A DNA stretch of 64,000 bases, from the NCBI GenBank assembly GCA_023419605.1, contig JAEZXR010000008.1:1-64000 (forward strand), written 5' to 3'. Positions 1 to 8,119 of this stretch are shown here, in pieces (the stretch's first letter is position 1; the number at the start of each line of letters is the position of its first letter). The stretch is from Bacillota bacterium (GTDB lineage: Bacteria > Bacillota > Clostridia > Acetivibrionales > JAEZXR01). Made by a program: the position numbers and the translations under genes. A model generated the notes under the pieces. It worked only from the letters and a program-made list of their open reading frames with translations, did not search any database and was not told where the DNA came from.

Positions 1-55
1 CTTCACGTGCGCTTTTAATTTTCTCCCTCATAAAAACGAAGGAGGGAGAATATAG

Positions 56-373
56 ATGAAAGAAATTTTAACAGAAGAATGGCTGGCCAAGGTACTGGAG
101 GCAGCCAAAGACTGCCGGATGCGGCAGCTGGAAACCAAATTTGCCGCCACGGAGGAATGCCGGGAGGCGATGCAGCTAAAGGAGGACATATTGCACCGAT
201 TGGAAGAGTACATCCAGCGTGGAGGAAAAGAAATACTCTTCCAGTATGACGATGCTTACAGCCTGCTGCAGGGCAGAGCCCAGGACTTTTGCTACGAGCA
301 GGGCTTTGCCGACTGCTTCCGGCTTCTTGTCCGGGCAGTGGTGCTGGAACTTCTGGCGATAAGCGGAAAATAG
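56..373 (+). CDS. hypothetical protein, 105 aa
   Basis: I do not recognise this gene with confidence. It encodes a short, soluble, charged protein, probably mostly helical, with no signal peptide or membrane segment. A good ribosome binding site (GGAGGG) lies about nine bases before the ATG. The layout, with an N-terminal helical half and a C-terminal half reading F-x-x-G-F-x-x-x-x-R-L, loosely resembles small clostridial DUF6809-type proteins, but that is an impression only. The stop codon is followed within a few bases by repeat A copy 1, whose double hairpin probably terminates the transcript. Upstream sequence is cut off by the window edge, so operon membership is unknown. Confidence 0.6.
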   Translation: MKEILTEEWLAKVLEAAKDCRMRQLETKFAATEECREAMQLKEDILHRLEEYIQRGGKEILFQYDDAYSLLQGRAQDFCYEQGFADCFRLLVRAVVLELLAISGK

Positions 374-375
374 AC

Positions 376-612
376 AGCAATAACGGCCGGATATCCAACT
401 TATTGATCCGGCCGTTACCCTGCCTCAACTGAGCAGTTTTGAGGGTTACTGCTATTCAATTGTACTTCCTCTTGCTTTCCCTAACCGTGGTCTTTGTCCG
501 CATCCTACGTTCTTGGTGGACTCAGTCCCTTCATTAGTTATTTCATTTCCTCAACCCTTAAGGATTGTACTATATAGATACCCCCAATGGACACGCTTAA
601 ACAAAAAATTTA
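376..612. repeat. dispersed repeat A, copy 1
   Basis: About 235 bp that recur at 39378-39610 (closely similar) and 21587-21805 (diverged). The left end is a strong hairpin (AACGGCCGGAT...ATCCGGCCGTT), followed by a second hairpin (CTGC-TCA / TGAGCAG) and TTTT, which looks like a forward terminator. The right end, around CTTAAGGATTGTACTATAT and an A/T-rich tail, is conserved too, so the repeat is more than a terminator. All three copies start directly downstream of a rightward gene. Confidence 0.7.
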
Positions 613-1256
613 TAAAAGAATAAATTGTGGAATTTGGTGTTCAATAGCGACATTTGATTTGCAATTATGAATAATCTAACCATTTCAACTAATTTCCATT
701 GCATTAACAAAATTTTAGTTTATTAACAAAATTCTATTATGTGAGTTCTATCTTTATATTCTAATCATTTAGCAGATACGCCCCCATAAGGCATGATGCT
801 GTCATCCATACAGGTTTAAAAAATTTCCTGACACAAAAATGTAATAATGAAAAATCAATGGTCAATTTCATTGAAGACGCTGTATAAAATATGGACTTTT
901 TTCCAGATGCGGTGCCGTCTGGAGAGGTCTTTTCATACTATAAATTTCCAGATGGCCATTCAAGAATTGCGTATCCGTCAAGAAGTGCGTATTGATTCTT
1001 GACCATACAAGATGTAAATTATTAGTTACAGATACTTTTGTCCAATCCTATCCGTAAAGCCGAATGAAGTAGGTATGTAAGCGTAAATAATTCTCTTTTC
1101 AAACAGTACAAATAACAAACCTAAACTCCACTATAGCAGTAAATGCACATCAGGTAAGCCAATTTTACTTTGTTAATGGAAAAATGTTAAATATATAGAT
1201 AAAAATGGATTGGGCGAAATGTACACAGCATCGGATCTGAAATCTCATGAGGAAAG
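613..1256. other. intergenic region, no supported gene
   Basis: About 640 bp of A/T-rich sequence with stops in all frames. The pentadecamer-like phrase AAGAA(T/G)TGCGTAT occurs twice near 965-990. I see no confident promoter, riboswitch or RNA gene here. Confidence 0.5.
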
Positions 1257-1397
1257 GTGATTTTGGAGCATGGATACCTAATAAATAAAGGCAGCCGGCT
1301 CCATGATTTACTAGAAAAAGAGAGAGGAGTGATTCTGTATGTTAAAAAGAAAGCAGCGCTATTACAGGCGGTGTTAAAGCTGCGGGCTGCCATGTAA
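1257..1397 (+). CDS. possible small ORF upstream of the DUF362 gene
   Basis: A 46-codon frame from GTG to TAA reads like coding sequence (basic and leucine-rich, ending in L-R-A-A-M). It is in the same frame as the following DUF362 gene, separated by one TAA and 45 bases. A purine-rich AGGAAAG sits directly against the GTG, so the spacing is poor. It could be a leader peptide, a decayed N-terminal piece of an ancestral longer protein, or chance. I do not recognise any family. Confidence 0.2.
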   Translation: MILEHGYLINKGSRLHDLLEKERGVILYVKKKAALLQAVLKLRAAM

Positions 1398-1442
1398 ATG
1401 GTACGGCGAAAGTACGCTATAAGTATGAAGGAGGGAAACCGA

Positions 1443-4055
1443 TTGAAAGGTTTAAAAAAGAAAATCTTTAAAACCTGCCCTAAAAGCGGCAAAATCGTGG
1501 GCATCAATTTCAAGTCCAAATTGATGTGGTATTTGTTCCCCATTACCGGGTTCCTGGCTTTGGTCTGGTATCTGGTACGGGTCATTCCAAAGCCCAGCAG
1601 AGCCAACTATCCCTGTATGAAGGTAGCAGCCCCCATGGCCTTAACCTTTATCGGATATATCGGCACCCTGGGAGTCTCGGTATATGGATTTTTCAAGGCC
1701 GGGAAGAGCTTTAAGAAATACAGGTATATAGCTGCGGCCGGGTTTATCATCGTCGCTTTAGTAGCGACTACCATGAACGTCAGCATGGTCGGAGGCAGTG
1801 CTTTTGCAGCCTCCAATGGCAAGTTCACGCCCATTGACGCACCCAACACACCCATGGGTACGGCAAAAGGAATCTTCCCCGGAAGAGTGGCCTGGGCCCA
1901 TGACCCGGCAGCAACCTCCTGGAATGGCAGCAGCAACTACTGGTGGAGCAACGCAAACAACAACCAGGCTGTAATCAGCGGACTGCTGGAGAAGGTGGTA
2001 AATTCAGTATCCGGCGGGACCAATGCGGCAGAGTCCTGGGACATACTGTTTAAAAACCTCAATATTAAAAAGGGTAAAGGAAATGTAGGCTACAAGACTT
2101 CAGAGAAAATAGCCGTGAAGATCAACCTCAATAGCGGAGGCAGCAGCAATGCCCTGGATGCATCCCCTCACACGGTCTATGCATTGCTGGACCAGCTGGT
2201 CAACAAGGTAGGGGTTCCCCAGGCAAACATTACGCTCTATGATGCACAGAGAGACAATATCAGTGCAGTTAAAAACTACTGTGCAGCTACTTTCCCTAAT
2301 GTAAAATACAACAGCTGGGGAAGCTGGGTTGCCAACAGCATCGCCTTCTCTGCTGAAATTACCGATAGCACGGTACGCCAGTTCCCTTCAGCAGTAACAA
2401 ATGCTGACTATATGATCAACATGGCACTGCTGAAAAGACACTCCAGGCCTTCGAGCAATTGGAGCGGTAGTGACGGACAAACAGCAGTAACACTGACCGG
2501 GAAGAACAATTTCGGTACCGTCGGGAAGCCGGATGCCCTGCATGTGGCCATCCGTGACTGGAATAGAGGCATGGGCAAATATAACCCCATCGTAGACCTC
2601 ATGGGCAGCAAATACCTGGGAGGAAATACGGTACTGTACATCATGGACGGACTCTATGCCTGTGACCTGCACAATTCAGCACCGAAGAAATGGGCCATGG
2701 CACCCTTCAATAACGACTGGCCTTCCAGCATGTTTGCTTCCCTGGACCCTGTAGCGATAGACTCTGTGGGGCTTGACTTCCTGAATGCAGAATGGGGACT
2801 TATTGCAAACGCGGACAACTACCTCCATGAAGCTGCCAAAGCTGACAACCCGCCTTCAGGAACCGTCTACAAACCTGACGGAACCCGGCTGCCGAGTCTG
2901 GGTGTCCATGAACACTGGAATAACAAGACCGATAAAAAATATACCCGGAACCTGGGAACAGGCAATGGGATCGAGCTGGTGTATATACCCGCAGGTGCAA
3001 CACCTACACCGACGCCTACACCAACAACGACTCCAACACCAACTCCCACGCCTACTCCGCCGGCAGGCTCCAATCTTGCTTTAAACAGGCCTGTAACCTT
3101 CTCCAGTGAGCAGGTAGGTAACGAAGCCAGCCATGCCGTGGATGGCGACACTGCTGCAAGATGGTCCGCGCAGGTCTACCCACAGTGGATCAATGTGGAT
3201 TTGGGCTCCGTATACAATGTCAATAGAACGGAAGTCGTACCCTATATGGATCGTGCGTATCAGTTCAAGGTAGAGGTTTCTACCGATGGCACCAACTATA
3301 CGCAGGTGGTGAACAGGACCGCAAATACAACCGGTGGGGCGTTGATCGCCGATACCTTCACAGGAACCGATGCAAGGTATGTAAAACTGACGGTGACGGG
3401 CTGCTACAATGATACTACCACCTGGGCAAGTATCAATGAGTTCAGAGTGTTTGGCGATACCTCAAATCCAACGCCAACTCCAACTCCGACACCTACGCCG
3501 ACCCCAACCCCAACACCGACTCCAACGCCCACGCCGACCCCAACTCCGACTCCAACACCAACGCCAACAACTACGCCTACACCGGGGCCGGTATGGAATT
3601 CCACTATGAGCTATAGTGCCGGGACACATAACCTTGGCAGTACCAATACAGGCATACGCACCACTGAGTTTGATCTGACTCCCTTAGCGAACGGCATCGA
3701 CGGTCTGGTAGGCTATGCCGATACCTCCGTTACCGTAACTGCGGCAACCAACTTTGCCATGGTTACCCGTACCAATGTCAACGGTACCTTTGAGGTAAGA
3801 AACGGCGCTGCCTATGCTGCATTGACCGCAGTTCCCTACAGTGCCAACAACACCTATCATTTCAAGATGGTTACGAATCTCAATGCCAAGACCTACAGTG
3901 TATGGGTAACACCGCCGGGAGGTTCCCCCATCCAGATCGCCAGCGATTATGCCTTCCGGACAGATGCGCCTGCCACCGATGACCTGGGTCAGGTCTGTGT
4001 AAGAACACAAGCCGCCGACAACCAGATGACGGTTTCGAACCACATCGTATATTAA
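1443..4055 (+). CDS. membrane-anchored DUF362 protein with discoidin domain
   Basis: Predicted surface protein of 870 aa. I chose the TTG at 1443 because AAGGAGGG ends seven bases before it; an ATG at 1398 in frame has no good site. The N-terminus holds three hydrophobic segments, the last ending in an A-F-A signal-like cleavage site, so the rest should lie outside the cell. A DUF362 domain follows (to roughly residue 520), then a TP-repeat linker, an F5/8-type C (discoidin/CBM32-like) domain starting N-L-A-L-N-R-P-V, a second long PT linker, and a final domain of about 150 aa. That final domain is repeated in the next gene. Discoidin domains commonly bind carbohydrate; the DUF362 activity is unknown. 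A polysaccharide-attached role is inferred. Confidence 0.8.
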   Translation: MKGLKKKIFKTCPKSGKIVGINFKSKLMWYLFPITGFLALVWYLVRVIPKPSRANYPCMKVAAPMALTFIGYIGTLGVSVYGFFKAGKSFKKYRYIAAAGFIIVALVATTMNVSMVGGSAFAASNGKFTPIDAPNTPMGTAKGIFPGRVAWAHDPAATSWNGSSNYWWSNANNNQAVISGLLEKVVNSVSGGTNAAESWDILFKNLNIKKGKGNVGYKTSEKIAVKINLNSGGSSNALDASPHTVYALLDQLVNKVGVPQANITLYDAQRDNISAVKNYCAATFPNVKYNSWGSWVANSIAFSAEITDSTVRQFPSAVTNADYMINMALLKRHSRPSSNWSGSDGQTAVTLTGKNNFGTVGKPDALHVAIRDWNRGMGKYNPIVDLMGSKYLGGNTVLYIMDGLYACDLHNSAPKKWAMAPFNNDWPSSMFASLDPVAIDSVGLDFLNAEWGLIANADNYLHEAAKADNPPSGTVYKPDGTRLPSLGVHEHWNNKTDKKYTRNLGTGNGIELVYIPAGATPTPTPTPTTTPTPTPTPTPPAGSNLALNRPVTFSSEQVGNEASHAVDGDTAARWSAQVYPQWINVDLGSVYNVNRTEVVPYMDRAYQFKVEVSTDGTNYTQVVNRTANTTGGALIADTFTGTDARYVKLTVTGCYNDTTTWASINEFRVFGDTSNPTPTPTPTPTPTPTPTPTPTPTPTPTPTPTPTPTTTPTPGPVWNSTMSYSAGTHNLGSTNTGIRTTEFDLTPLANGIDGLVGYADTSVTVTAATNFAMVTRTNVNGTFEVRNGAAYAALTAVPYSANNTYHFKMVTNLNAKTYSVWVTPPGGSPIQIASDYAFRTDAPATDDLGQVCVRTQAADNQMTVSNHIVY

Positions 4056-4127
4056 AAATAACTGAAGGATTATTGAAGTACTACTGAAGGATTACTACTA
4101 CTACAAACCCTAATTTGATTAGACAAG

Positions 4128-4192
4128 CAACACCTCTAAAAGCAGAATAGCGTAAGAATGTAATTAGCTTTAGAGGTGTTGTTTGTTTATTT
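4128..4192 (+). terminator. intrinsic terminator of the DUF362 gene
   Basis: Inverted repeat AACACCTCTAAA...TTTAGAGGTGTTG followed by a T-rich tract. A near-copy with the same arm sequence (one base different) follows the next gene at 6424-6480, supporting duplication of the gene-plus-terminator cassette. Confidence 0.8.
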
Positions 4193-4282
4193 TACTGTAA
4201 CGCAAAACTGAAAAATTGAACTCTCATGTCACTGAGGAGAACTATATGAAGCAAGAATTATTTTATAGGAGGAGGTAAAGGC

Positions 4283-6352
4283 ATGTTAAATAAAAAGAAG
4301 AGAATGCGGGCTCGGTCCTTTCTTGTAGTTCTGGTATTCGTGTTCGTTGCATTGATTCCTTCCTATTCCTTTGCAGCGACTTCCACCTGGGTTTATATGG
4401 GGCCAGACGGTAAACTGGCGTATAAACAGGATGCCCAGGGTAACCGCATCATGGATTTTTCCAGTGCCGGTTATATGGGCGGAGGTGTTAAAATCCCCAC
4501 TGTAGCAACGACCATCACCGTTAACCCTTCCGGCGCTGATGATTCAACAGCGATACAAAACGCAATCGACGCGGTAGAGGCTATGCCGCTGGTGAACGGA
4601 TTCCGTGGAGCCGTCCAATTGGGAGCGGGGACCTTTAACGTCAGCCAGCCATTGACAATCAACGCCAGCGGTGTTGTAGTGCGCGGCAGTGGTTCAGGCA
4701 GCGGCGGTACCGTTATCAAAATGACCGGGGCTGCCGACTATCTGCTCTTTAGTGCAACCGGATCGGGATCACGGGCTTTGAGTAACACCGTGAACATCAC
4801 CGGCTCCTATGTACCGTCAGGAACCAACACCATTACTGTAAGCAGTGCCTCCGGCTTTAGTGTGGGCGACACCGTCGTTGTCACCCGTACAGTGACCCAG
4901 GAGTGGATTCATTACCTGGGAATGGATACCCTTGTCAGGGATGGACAGCCGCAGACCTGGCTGGCTCCCGGAACCCAAATCTATACCGATCGTGTGATCA
5001 AGTCCATTTCCGGGAATACCATCACGCTGGATGCGCCGCTGACGGATTCCTTTGATGCCGTATACCTTGGCAGTCCCGTAGGTACCCTTTCCAAGTACTC
5101 CTATTCAGGCAGAATCTCGCAGGTAGGCCTGGAGAAATTCAAGGTTCAGGCGCCAGCCGTTGCTACCGCCTACAGAGCCATTTCCATGGATAAAATCATC
5201 GACGCCTGGGTACGTGATGTCCAGATTCAAGACGGTGTAAACAACTTTAGCCTTGGGTCCGACAGTAAAAGGATTACTGTGGATAATGTCCATATTAATC
5301 ACTCGGTCCCATCTACTTCCAGCGCCCTTCCGGCTGACTTCACATGCACCGGTACGCAGATTTTCTTTAATAAGTGCAGTGCTAACGGCAAGGGTTCCAA
5401 TCTCTTTGTTACCCAGGGAAGAGGTACAGGGCCCATCGTGGTATTGAACTTTACCGGCACCCAGAGTAACGGTATTGCCCCGCACCAGCGCTGGACTACC
5501 GGTGTACTGGCGGATAGCTGCAATTTGCCCGGAACGCCGGGGATCGTCTATAGAAACAGAAGTACCATGGGGTCCGGTCATGGCTGGACGACGGGATGGT
5601 CCGTCGCCTGGAATGTAACGACAGATTCTTTTCTGGTATCTCAGGCACCCGGTACGAAGAACTGGAGTATTGGCGGTATTGGCACCCAGACATCCCGTGC
5701 TCCCGAGGACCCGGATGGAATCTATGAATCCCATGGGACTCCTGTAACTCCTTCCAGCCTGTATCTGCAACAACTTTTGGACCGGCTGGGCCCTCAGGCG
5801 CTGGAGAATATCGGATATGGAACACCAACGCCCACACCTACGCCGACTCCAACCCCGACCCCAACAACCACTCCTACACCCGGGGTGGTGTGGAATTCCA
5901 CCATGAGTTATAGTGCCGGTACACATACTCTTGGCAGCACCAACACAGGCATACGTACCACTGAATTTGACATGACAGCTTTGGCAGCCGGTATCGACGG
6001 GCTGGTGGGCTATGCCGATACATCGACGACAGTAACTGCGGCAACAAACCTTGCCATGATCATCCGCTTCAACACCAGCGGTAACTTTGACGTAAGGAAC
6101 GGTGCTGCCTACGGTGCAGTGACCACAGTACCCTACAGCGCAAACAGTACCTACCATGTGAAGATGGTTACGGACTTGAATGCAAAAACCTATAGTGTAT
6201 GGGTAACACCCCCAGGAGGTTCTGCGATCCAGATTGCCAATAATTATGCCTTCCGGTCGGATGCTCCTGCTACTGACGACCTGGGCAAGGTCTGTGTAAG
6301 AACTGCCGGGGCGGATAACCGGATGAAGGTTGCAAACCATATCGTATATTAA
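4283..6352 (+). CDS. secreted beta-helix, pectate-lyase-like protein
   Basis: 689-aa exported protein with a clear signal peptide (basic start, hydrophobic core, A-chain ending S-F-A-A) and an AGGAGG site before ATG. The main body carries D-D-S-T-A-I-Q-N-A-I-D followed by repeated V/I-x-G-x-G turns, the signature of right-handed parallel beta-helix proteins of the pectate-lyase superfamily (GH28/GH55/PL type). Its first 100 residues resemble DUF4955-type proteins as I remember them. A PT-rich linker (near residue 515) leads to a C-terminal domain of about 150 aa nearly identical to the end of the upstream gene. Substrate cannot be read from sequence; a polysaccharide is the natural guess. It may share a promoter with, or be a functional partner of, the upstream gene, although a terminator separates them. 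Confidence 0.8.
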   Translation: MLNKKKRMRARSFLVVLVFVFVALIPSYSFAATSTWVYMGPDGKLAYKQDAQGNRIMDFSSAGYMGGGVKIPTVATTITVNPSGADDSTAIQNAIDAVEAMPLVNGFRGAVQLGAGTFNVSQPLTINASGVVVRGSGSGSGGTVIKMTGAADYLLFSATGSGSRALSNTVNITGSYVPSGTNTITVSSASGFSVGDTVVVTRTVTQEWIHYLGMDTLVRDGQPQTWLAPGTQIYTDRVIKSISGNTITLDAPLTDSFDAVYLGSPVGTLSKYSYSGRISQVGLEKFKVQAPAVATAYRAISMDKIIDAWVRDVQIQDGVNNFSLGSDSKRITVDNVHINHSVPSTSSALPADFTCTGTQIFFNKCSANGKGSNLFVTQGRGTGPIVVLNFTGTQSNGIAPHQRWTTGVLADSCNLPGTPGIVYRNRSTMGSGHGWTTGWSVAWNVTTDSFLVSQAPGTKNWSIGGIGTQTSRAPEDPDGIYESHGTPVTPSSLYLQQLLDRLGPQALENIGYGTPTPTPTPTPTPTPTTTPTPGVVWNSTMSYSAGTHTLGSTNTGIRTTEFDMTALAAGIDGLVGYADTSTTVTAATNLAMIIRFNTSGNFDVRNGAAYGAVTTVPYSANSTYHVKMVTDLNAKTYSVWVTPPGGSAIQIANNYAFRSDAPATDDLGKVCVRTAGADNRMKVANHIVY

Positions 6353-6423
6353 GGAAAAGCGGAAATAATACATCTACTGGCCCCGGAGCTATTATAATAC
6401 TCTCTTAGGTAGGGTCGGAGTAA

Positions 6424-6480
6424 ACAACACCTCCAAAAGCAAGATAGCAGAAAACTGCAATTTGCTTTGGAGGTGTTGTC
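6424..6480 (+). terminator. intrinsic terminator of the beta-helix gene
   Basis: Inverted repeat CAACACCTCCAAAAGC...GCTTTGGAGGTGTTG, paralogous to the hairpin at 4128-4192, with a weak T tract. Confidence 0.75.
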
Positions 6481-6566
6481 TGTATGAAGGAAAACTTTTT
6501 ACCTCGCTCCTTCCTTCTATGGAAAAGAGAGTATCTCATAGCGGGTGCAATTGAAAAAGGCTATCT

Positions 6567-7025
6567 CTAGCCCCGCCTGCACAAGTTTTTAATTTTCAGG
6601 TCTACAAAACACCGGTCTACTTCTAAGGATTTTGCAATATGCTCTATGTTATAGCCGGAACCAAAATACTGCTTGATATCCTCATCCGAGATCAGGAGCT
6701 CTGCTGCAAAGGAATTGGCTTCAATCTCAAAGCGGTCCTTTATGAACAGCGTTTTTGTCTCCCAAAAAATAACGTTGGATTTTGAATGGCGCTGGGCATG
6801 TCCCAATTCATGGCAGCAAACCTGAATCTGGTCCTTTTCGGGCAATAAACTATTTATATAAATGATTTTATTTCTTCTGAAATATTGGTAGCAACCTCGA
6901 ATATCAGGGTGCATCGGTTGCCTTACACGTATAATGTTCAGATAATCGCATAGGTCGTAAGGGCTATTGGTGCCATATTTATCTATTAATTTCAATACGT
7001 GTTGTTTTATATCCAAATAGTGCAC
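6567..7025 (-). CDS. ImmA/IrrE-family metalloprotease
   Basis: 152-aa protein with the zinc-protease motif H-E-L-G-H (about residues 72-76) and the downstream glutamate region F-E-I-E-A-N-S-F-A-A-E-L-L typical of ImmA/IrrE (COG2856, M78). In ICEBs1 and related phages, ImmA cleaves the partner ImmR repressor after a DNA-damage or cell signal and so switches the element on. Here the GTG start directly abuts the TAG stop of the XRE repressor, indicating translational coupling. It sits at the left end of the tail locus and is probably its induction switch, acting in the cytoplasm on the adjacent repressor. Confidence 0.88.
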   Translation of the reverse strand: MHYLDIKQHVLKLIDKYGTNSPYDLCDYLNIIRVRQPMHPDIRGCYQYFRRNKIIYINSLLPEKDQIQVCCHELGHAQRHSKSNVIFWETKTLFIKDRFEIEANSFAAELLISDEDIKQYFGSGYNIEHIAKSLEVDRCFVDLKIKNLCRRG

Positions 7026-7457
7026 CTACTTTCTGAATTTCTTAGGCGTAAACTTTTCCTTGTTCCTCTGCTTTGCGATTTCCATCCCCACGCGCATGGC
7101 ATCCAGTAAACTCTGTACCGCTTCCGGCGATGCCGGCTCTCCGTCAAACATAAGGCCTTCGGCAGTCAGCAACTGCTGCTCCACTTGATTTAGAACGTCC
7201 CGGATATCCTTTTTATCCTTTTTATTTAAGGTTATTTTTTCAATCGTAGAAGATAATTCCTCGTCCGGCTTTATAAACTCATCCACGGAAACCTCTAAAG
7301 CATCCGCTATTTTTTGCAGCTTTTCCATCGTAGGATTGCTGGCTTTATTATTTTCCAGATCACTGAGATAGCCCAGTGATATCCCCGTAATACTGGAAAG
7401 CAGGTTAATACTGATCTTCTTTGATTTCCTTATCGTTTTGATATTATCCCCTAGCAT
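7026..7457 (-). CDS. XRE-family repressor (ImmR-like)
   Basis: 143-aa DNA-binding protein. Residues about 5-60 form a classic HTH_3 domain (L-S-S-I-T-G-I-S-L-G-Y-L-S-D-L-E), and the rest is a charged helical tail likely used for dimerisation. It is transcribed away from the tail genes from a consensus sigma-A promoter (7498-7526) that is overlapped by two of six repeated operator sequences, so autoregulation is expected. Its gene is followed without a gap by the ImmA-type protease. By analogy with ICEBs1 ImmR and PBSX Xre, it should keep the tail locus silent until cleaved. Operator binding itself is inferred. Confidence 0.88.
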   Translation of the reverse strand: MLGDNIKTIRKSKKISINLLSSITGISLGYLSDLENNKASNPTMEKLQKIADALEVSVDEFIKPDEELSSTIEKITLNKKDKKDIRDVLNQVEQQLLTAEGLMFDGEPASPEAVQSLLDAMRVGMEIAKQRNKEKFTPKKFRK

Positions 7458-7497
7458 TTAACACATCACACCTTCTAATGTTCTTTGTCACAGAATA

Positions 7498-7526
7498 ATT
7501 ATATCCCTGTAAAAGTTCTGTGTCAA
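7498..7526 (-). promoter_or_regulatory. sigma-A promoter of the repressor operon
   Basis: On the minus strand TTGACA (7521-7526), a 17-bp spacer and TATAAT (7498-7503): a perfect consensus promoter. Operator 2 overlaps the -35 box and operator 1 the start site. Confidence 0.85.
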
Positions 7527-7608
7527 CGAAAAAATCCAAAACAGAAAGATATTCGGTGAAAACGAAATGTGGTTTGTTTATATAGTTCGTCATGAACGAA
7601 TAACGTGG

Positions 7609-7637
7609 TTGTTCGTTGTAGGCGAATATGATATTAT
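7609..7637 (+). promoter_or_regulatory. probable early promoter of the tail locus
   Basis: TTGTTC (7609-7614), 17-bp spacer, TATTAT (7632-7637). Operator 5 fills the spacer and operator 6 begins in the -10 box, as expected for a repressed early promoter. Confidence 0.6.
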
Positions 7638-7682
7638 TCACTTGTACCGAATAAGGACAAGCCTTTCCAAATACAACAAGGC

Positions 7683-7811
7683 TTGATAGAGAAGGAATCT
7701 CAGGAACACGAAAGGCTGAGGCTGGCTGAAAATCTGAAAAAGAGAAAACGGGCAGAAGGCAAAAATTACTGCCGCCATACCGGCAGAGTAAAAAAGGGGG
7801 ATTCGGTGTGA
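7683..7811 (+). CDS. small basic protein, first gene after early promoter
   Basis: A 42-aa frame starting at TTG and ending TGA. Its stop overlaps the GTG start of the next gene in a GTGA quartet, which argues strongly for real coupled translation. The peptide is very polar and basic (K-K-R-K-R-A-E-G-K-N-Y-C-R-H-T-G). Codon pattern looks coding from at least residue 1. The start is uncertain because the RBS (AAGG) is weak and the frame stays open a further 17 codons upstream, past the predicted transcription start. No family recognised; possibly an early phage regulatory peptide. Confidence 0.45.
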   Translation: MIEKESQEHERLRLAENLKKRKRAEGKNYCRHTGRVKKGDSV

Positions 7812-8119
7812 AAGAACTTGTTGAAGAATATAAGAAGACCATGGAGATTTTAAATGAGCGAGTAAAGGAACTGGTTATAATGAGGGCGTGTTTGGTCTTT
7901 CATGCCGAGGACCCGGAAAAAGACCCGGGTATTGTGAAAGTAGACAAAAGACTTACGGATTTGCGAAGCATACTCAATGATGTAAAAGAGGTTACGAAGG
8001 AGATCGAGCACTATTTTGACAAGGGATGGTGGAGAAGTGAAAAGTACACACTTAATGCAAGGAAGTCCCGAAGAATTCTACACGCTGGACCCTCACGACA
8101 TGAATATGAGGACGAATGA
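7808..8119 (+). CDS. hypothetical early protein, coiled-coil
   Basis: 103-aa polar helical protein; residues 1-75 contain heptad-like L/I/V spacing consistent with a coiled coil. The GTG start overlaps the stop of the preceding small ORF, and AAGGGGG precedes it. Its last 27 codons overlap the start of the sigma-like gene in another frame, an unusually long overlap. Small coiled-coil proteins in this position are common between repressor and late-activator genes in clostridial prophages; function unknown. Confidence 0.6.
   Translation: MKELVEEYKKTMEILNERVKELVIMRACLVFHAEDPEKDPGIVKVDKRLTDLRSILNDVKEVTKEIEHYFDKGWWRSEKYTLNARKSRRILHAGPSRHEYEDE

Larger units (their letters stand above)
7480..7652. 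promoter_or_regulatory. array of six 17-bp operators
   Basis: Six copies of the dyad (A/G)TTC(G/T/A)-N7-(C/A)GAA(T/A) occur at 7480-7496, 7515-7531, 7551-7567, 7585-7601, 7611-7627 and 7636-7652. The best matches read GTTCG-N7-CGAAT. Centres are spaced 35, 36, 34, 26 and 25 bp. The first two cover the leftward promoter and the last two the rightward promoter, so these are very probably binding sites for the adjacent XRE repressor. Confidence 0.8.

Noticed and set aside
376..612. c-di-GMP or group II intron end
   Set aside because: Neither the GEMM core nor a domain V hairpin is visible; left as an unassigned repeat.
3470..3590. CRISPR-like short tandem repeat
   Set aside because: It is the degenerate ACNCCNACN codon repeat of a threonine-proline linker, with no spacers.
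3404..3604. VGVG-repeat frame on the minus strand
   Set aside because: Reverse complement of the PT-linker repeat in the DUF362 gene.
5105..6373. 422-aa open frame on the minus strand
   Set aside because: Fully antisense to the beta-helix gene; composition mirrors its PT linker and repeats, with no ribosome site or recognisable domain.
7444..7842. 132-aa minus-strand frame across the operator region
   Set aside because: It runs through both promoters and all six operators and has no ribosome site.
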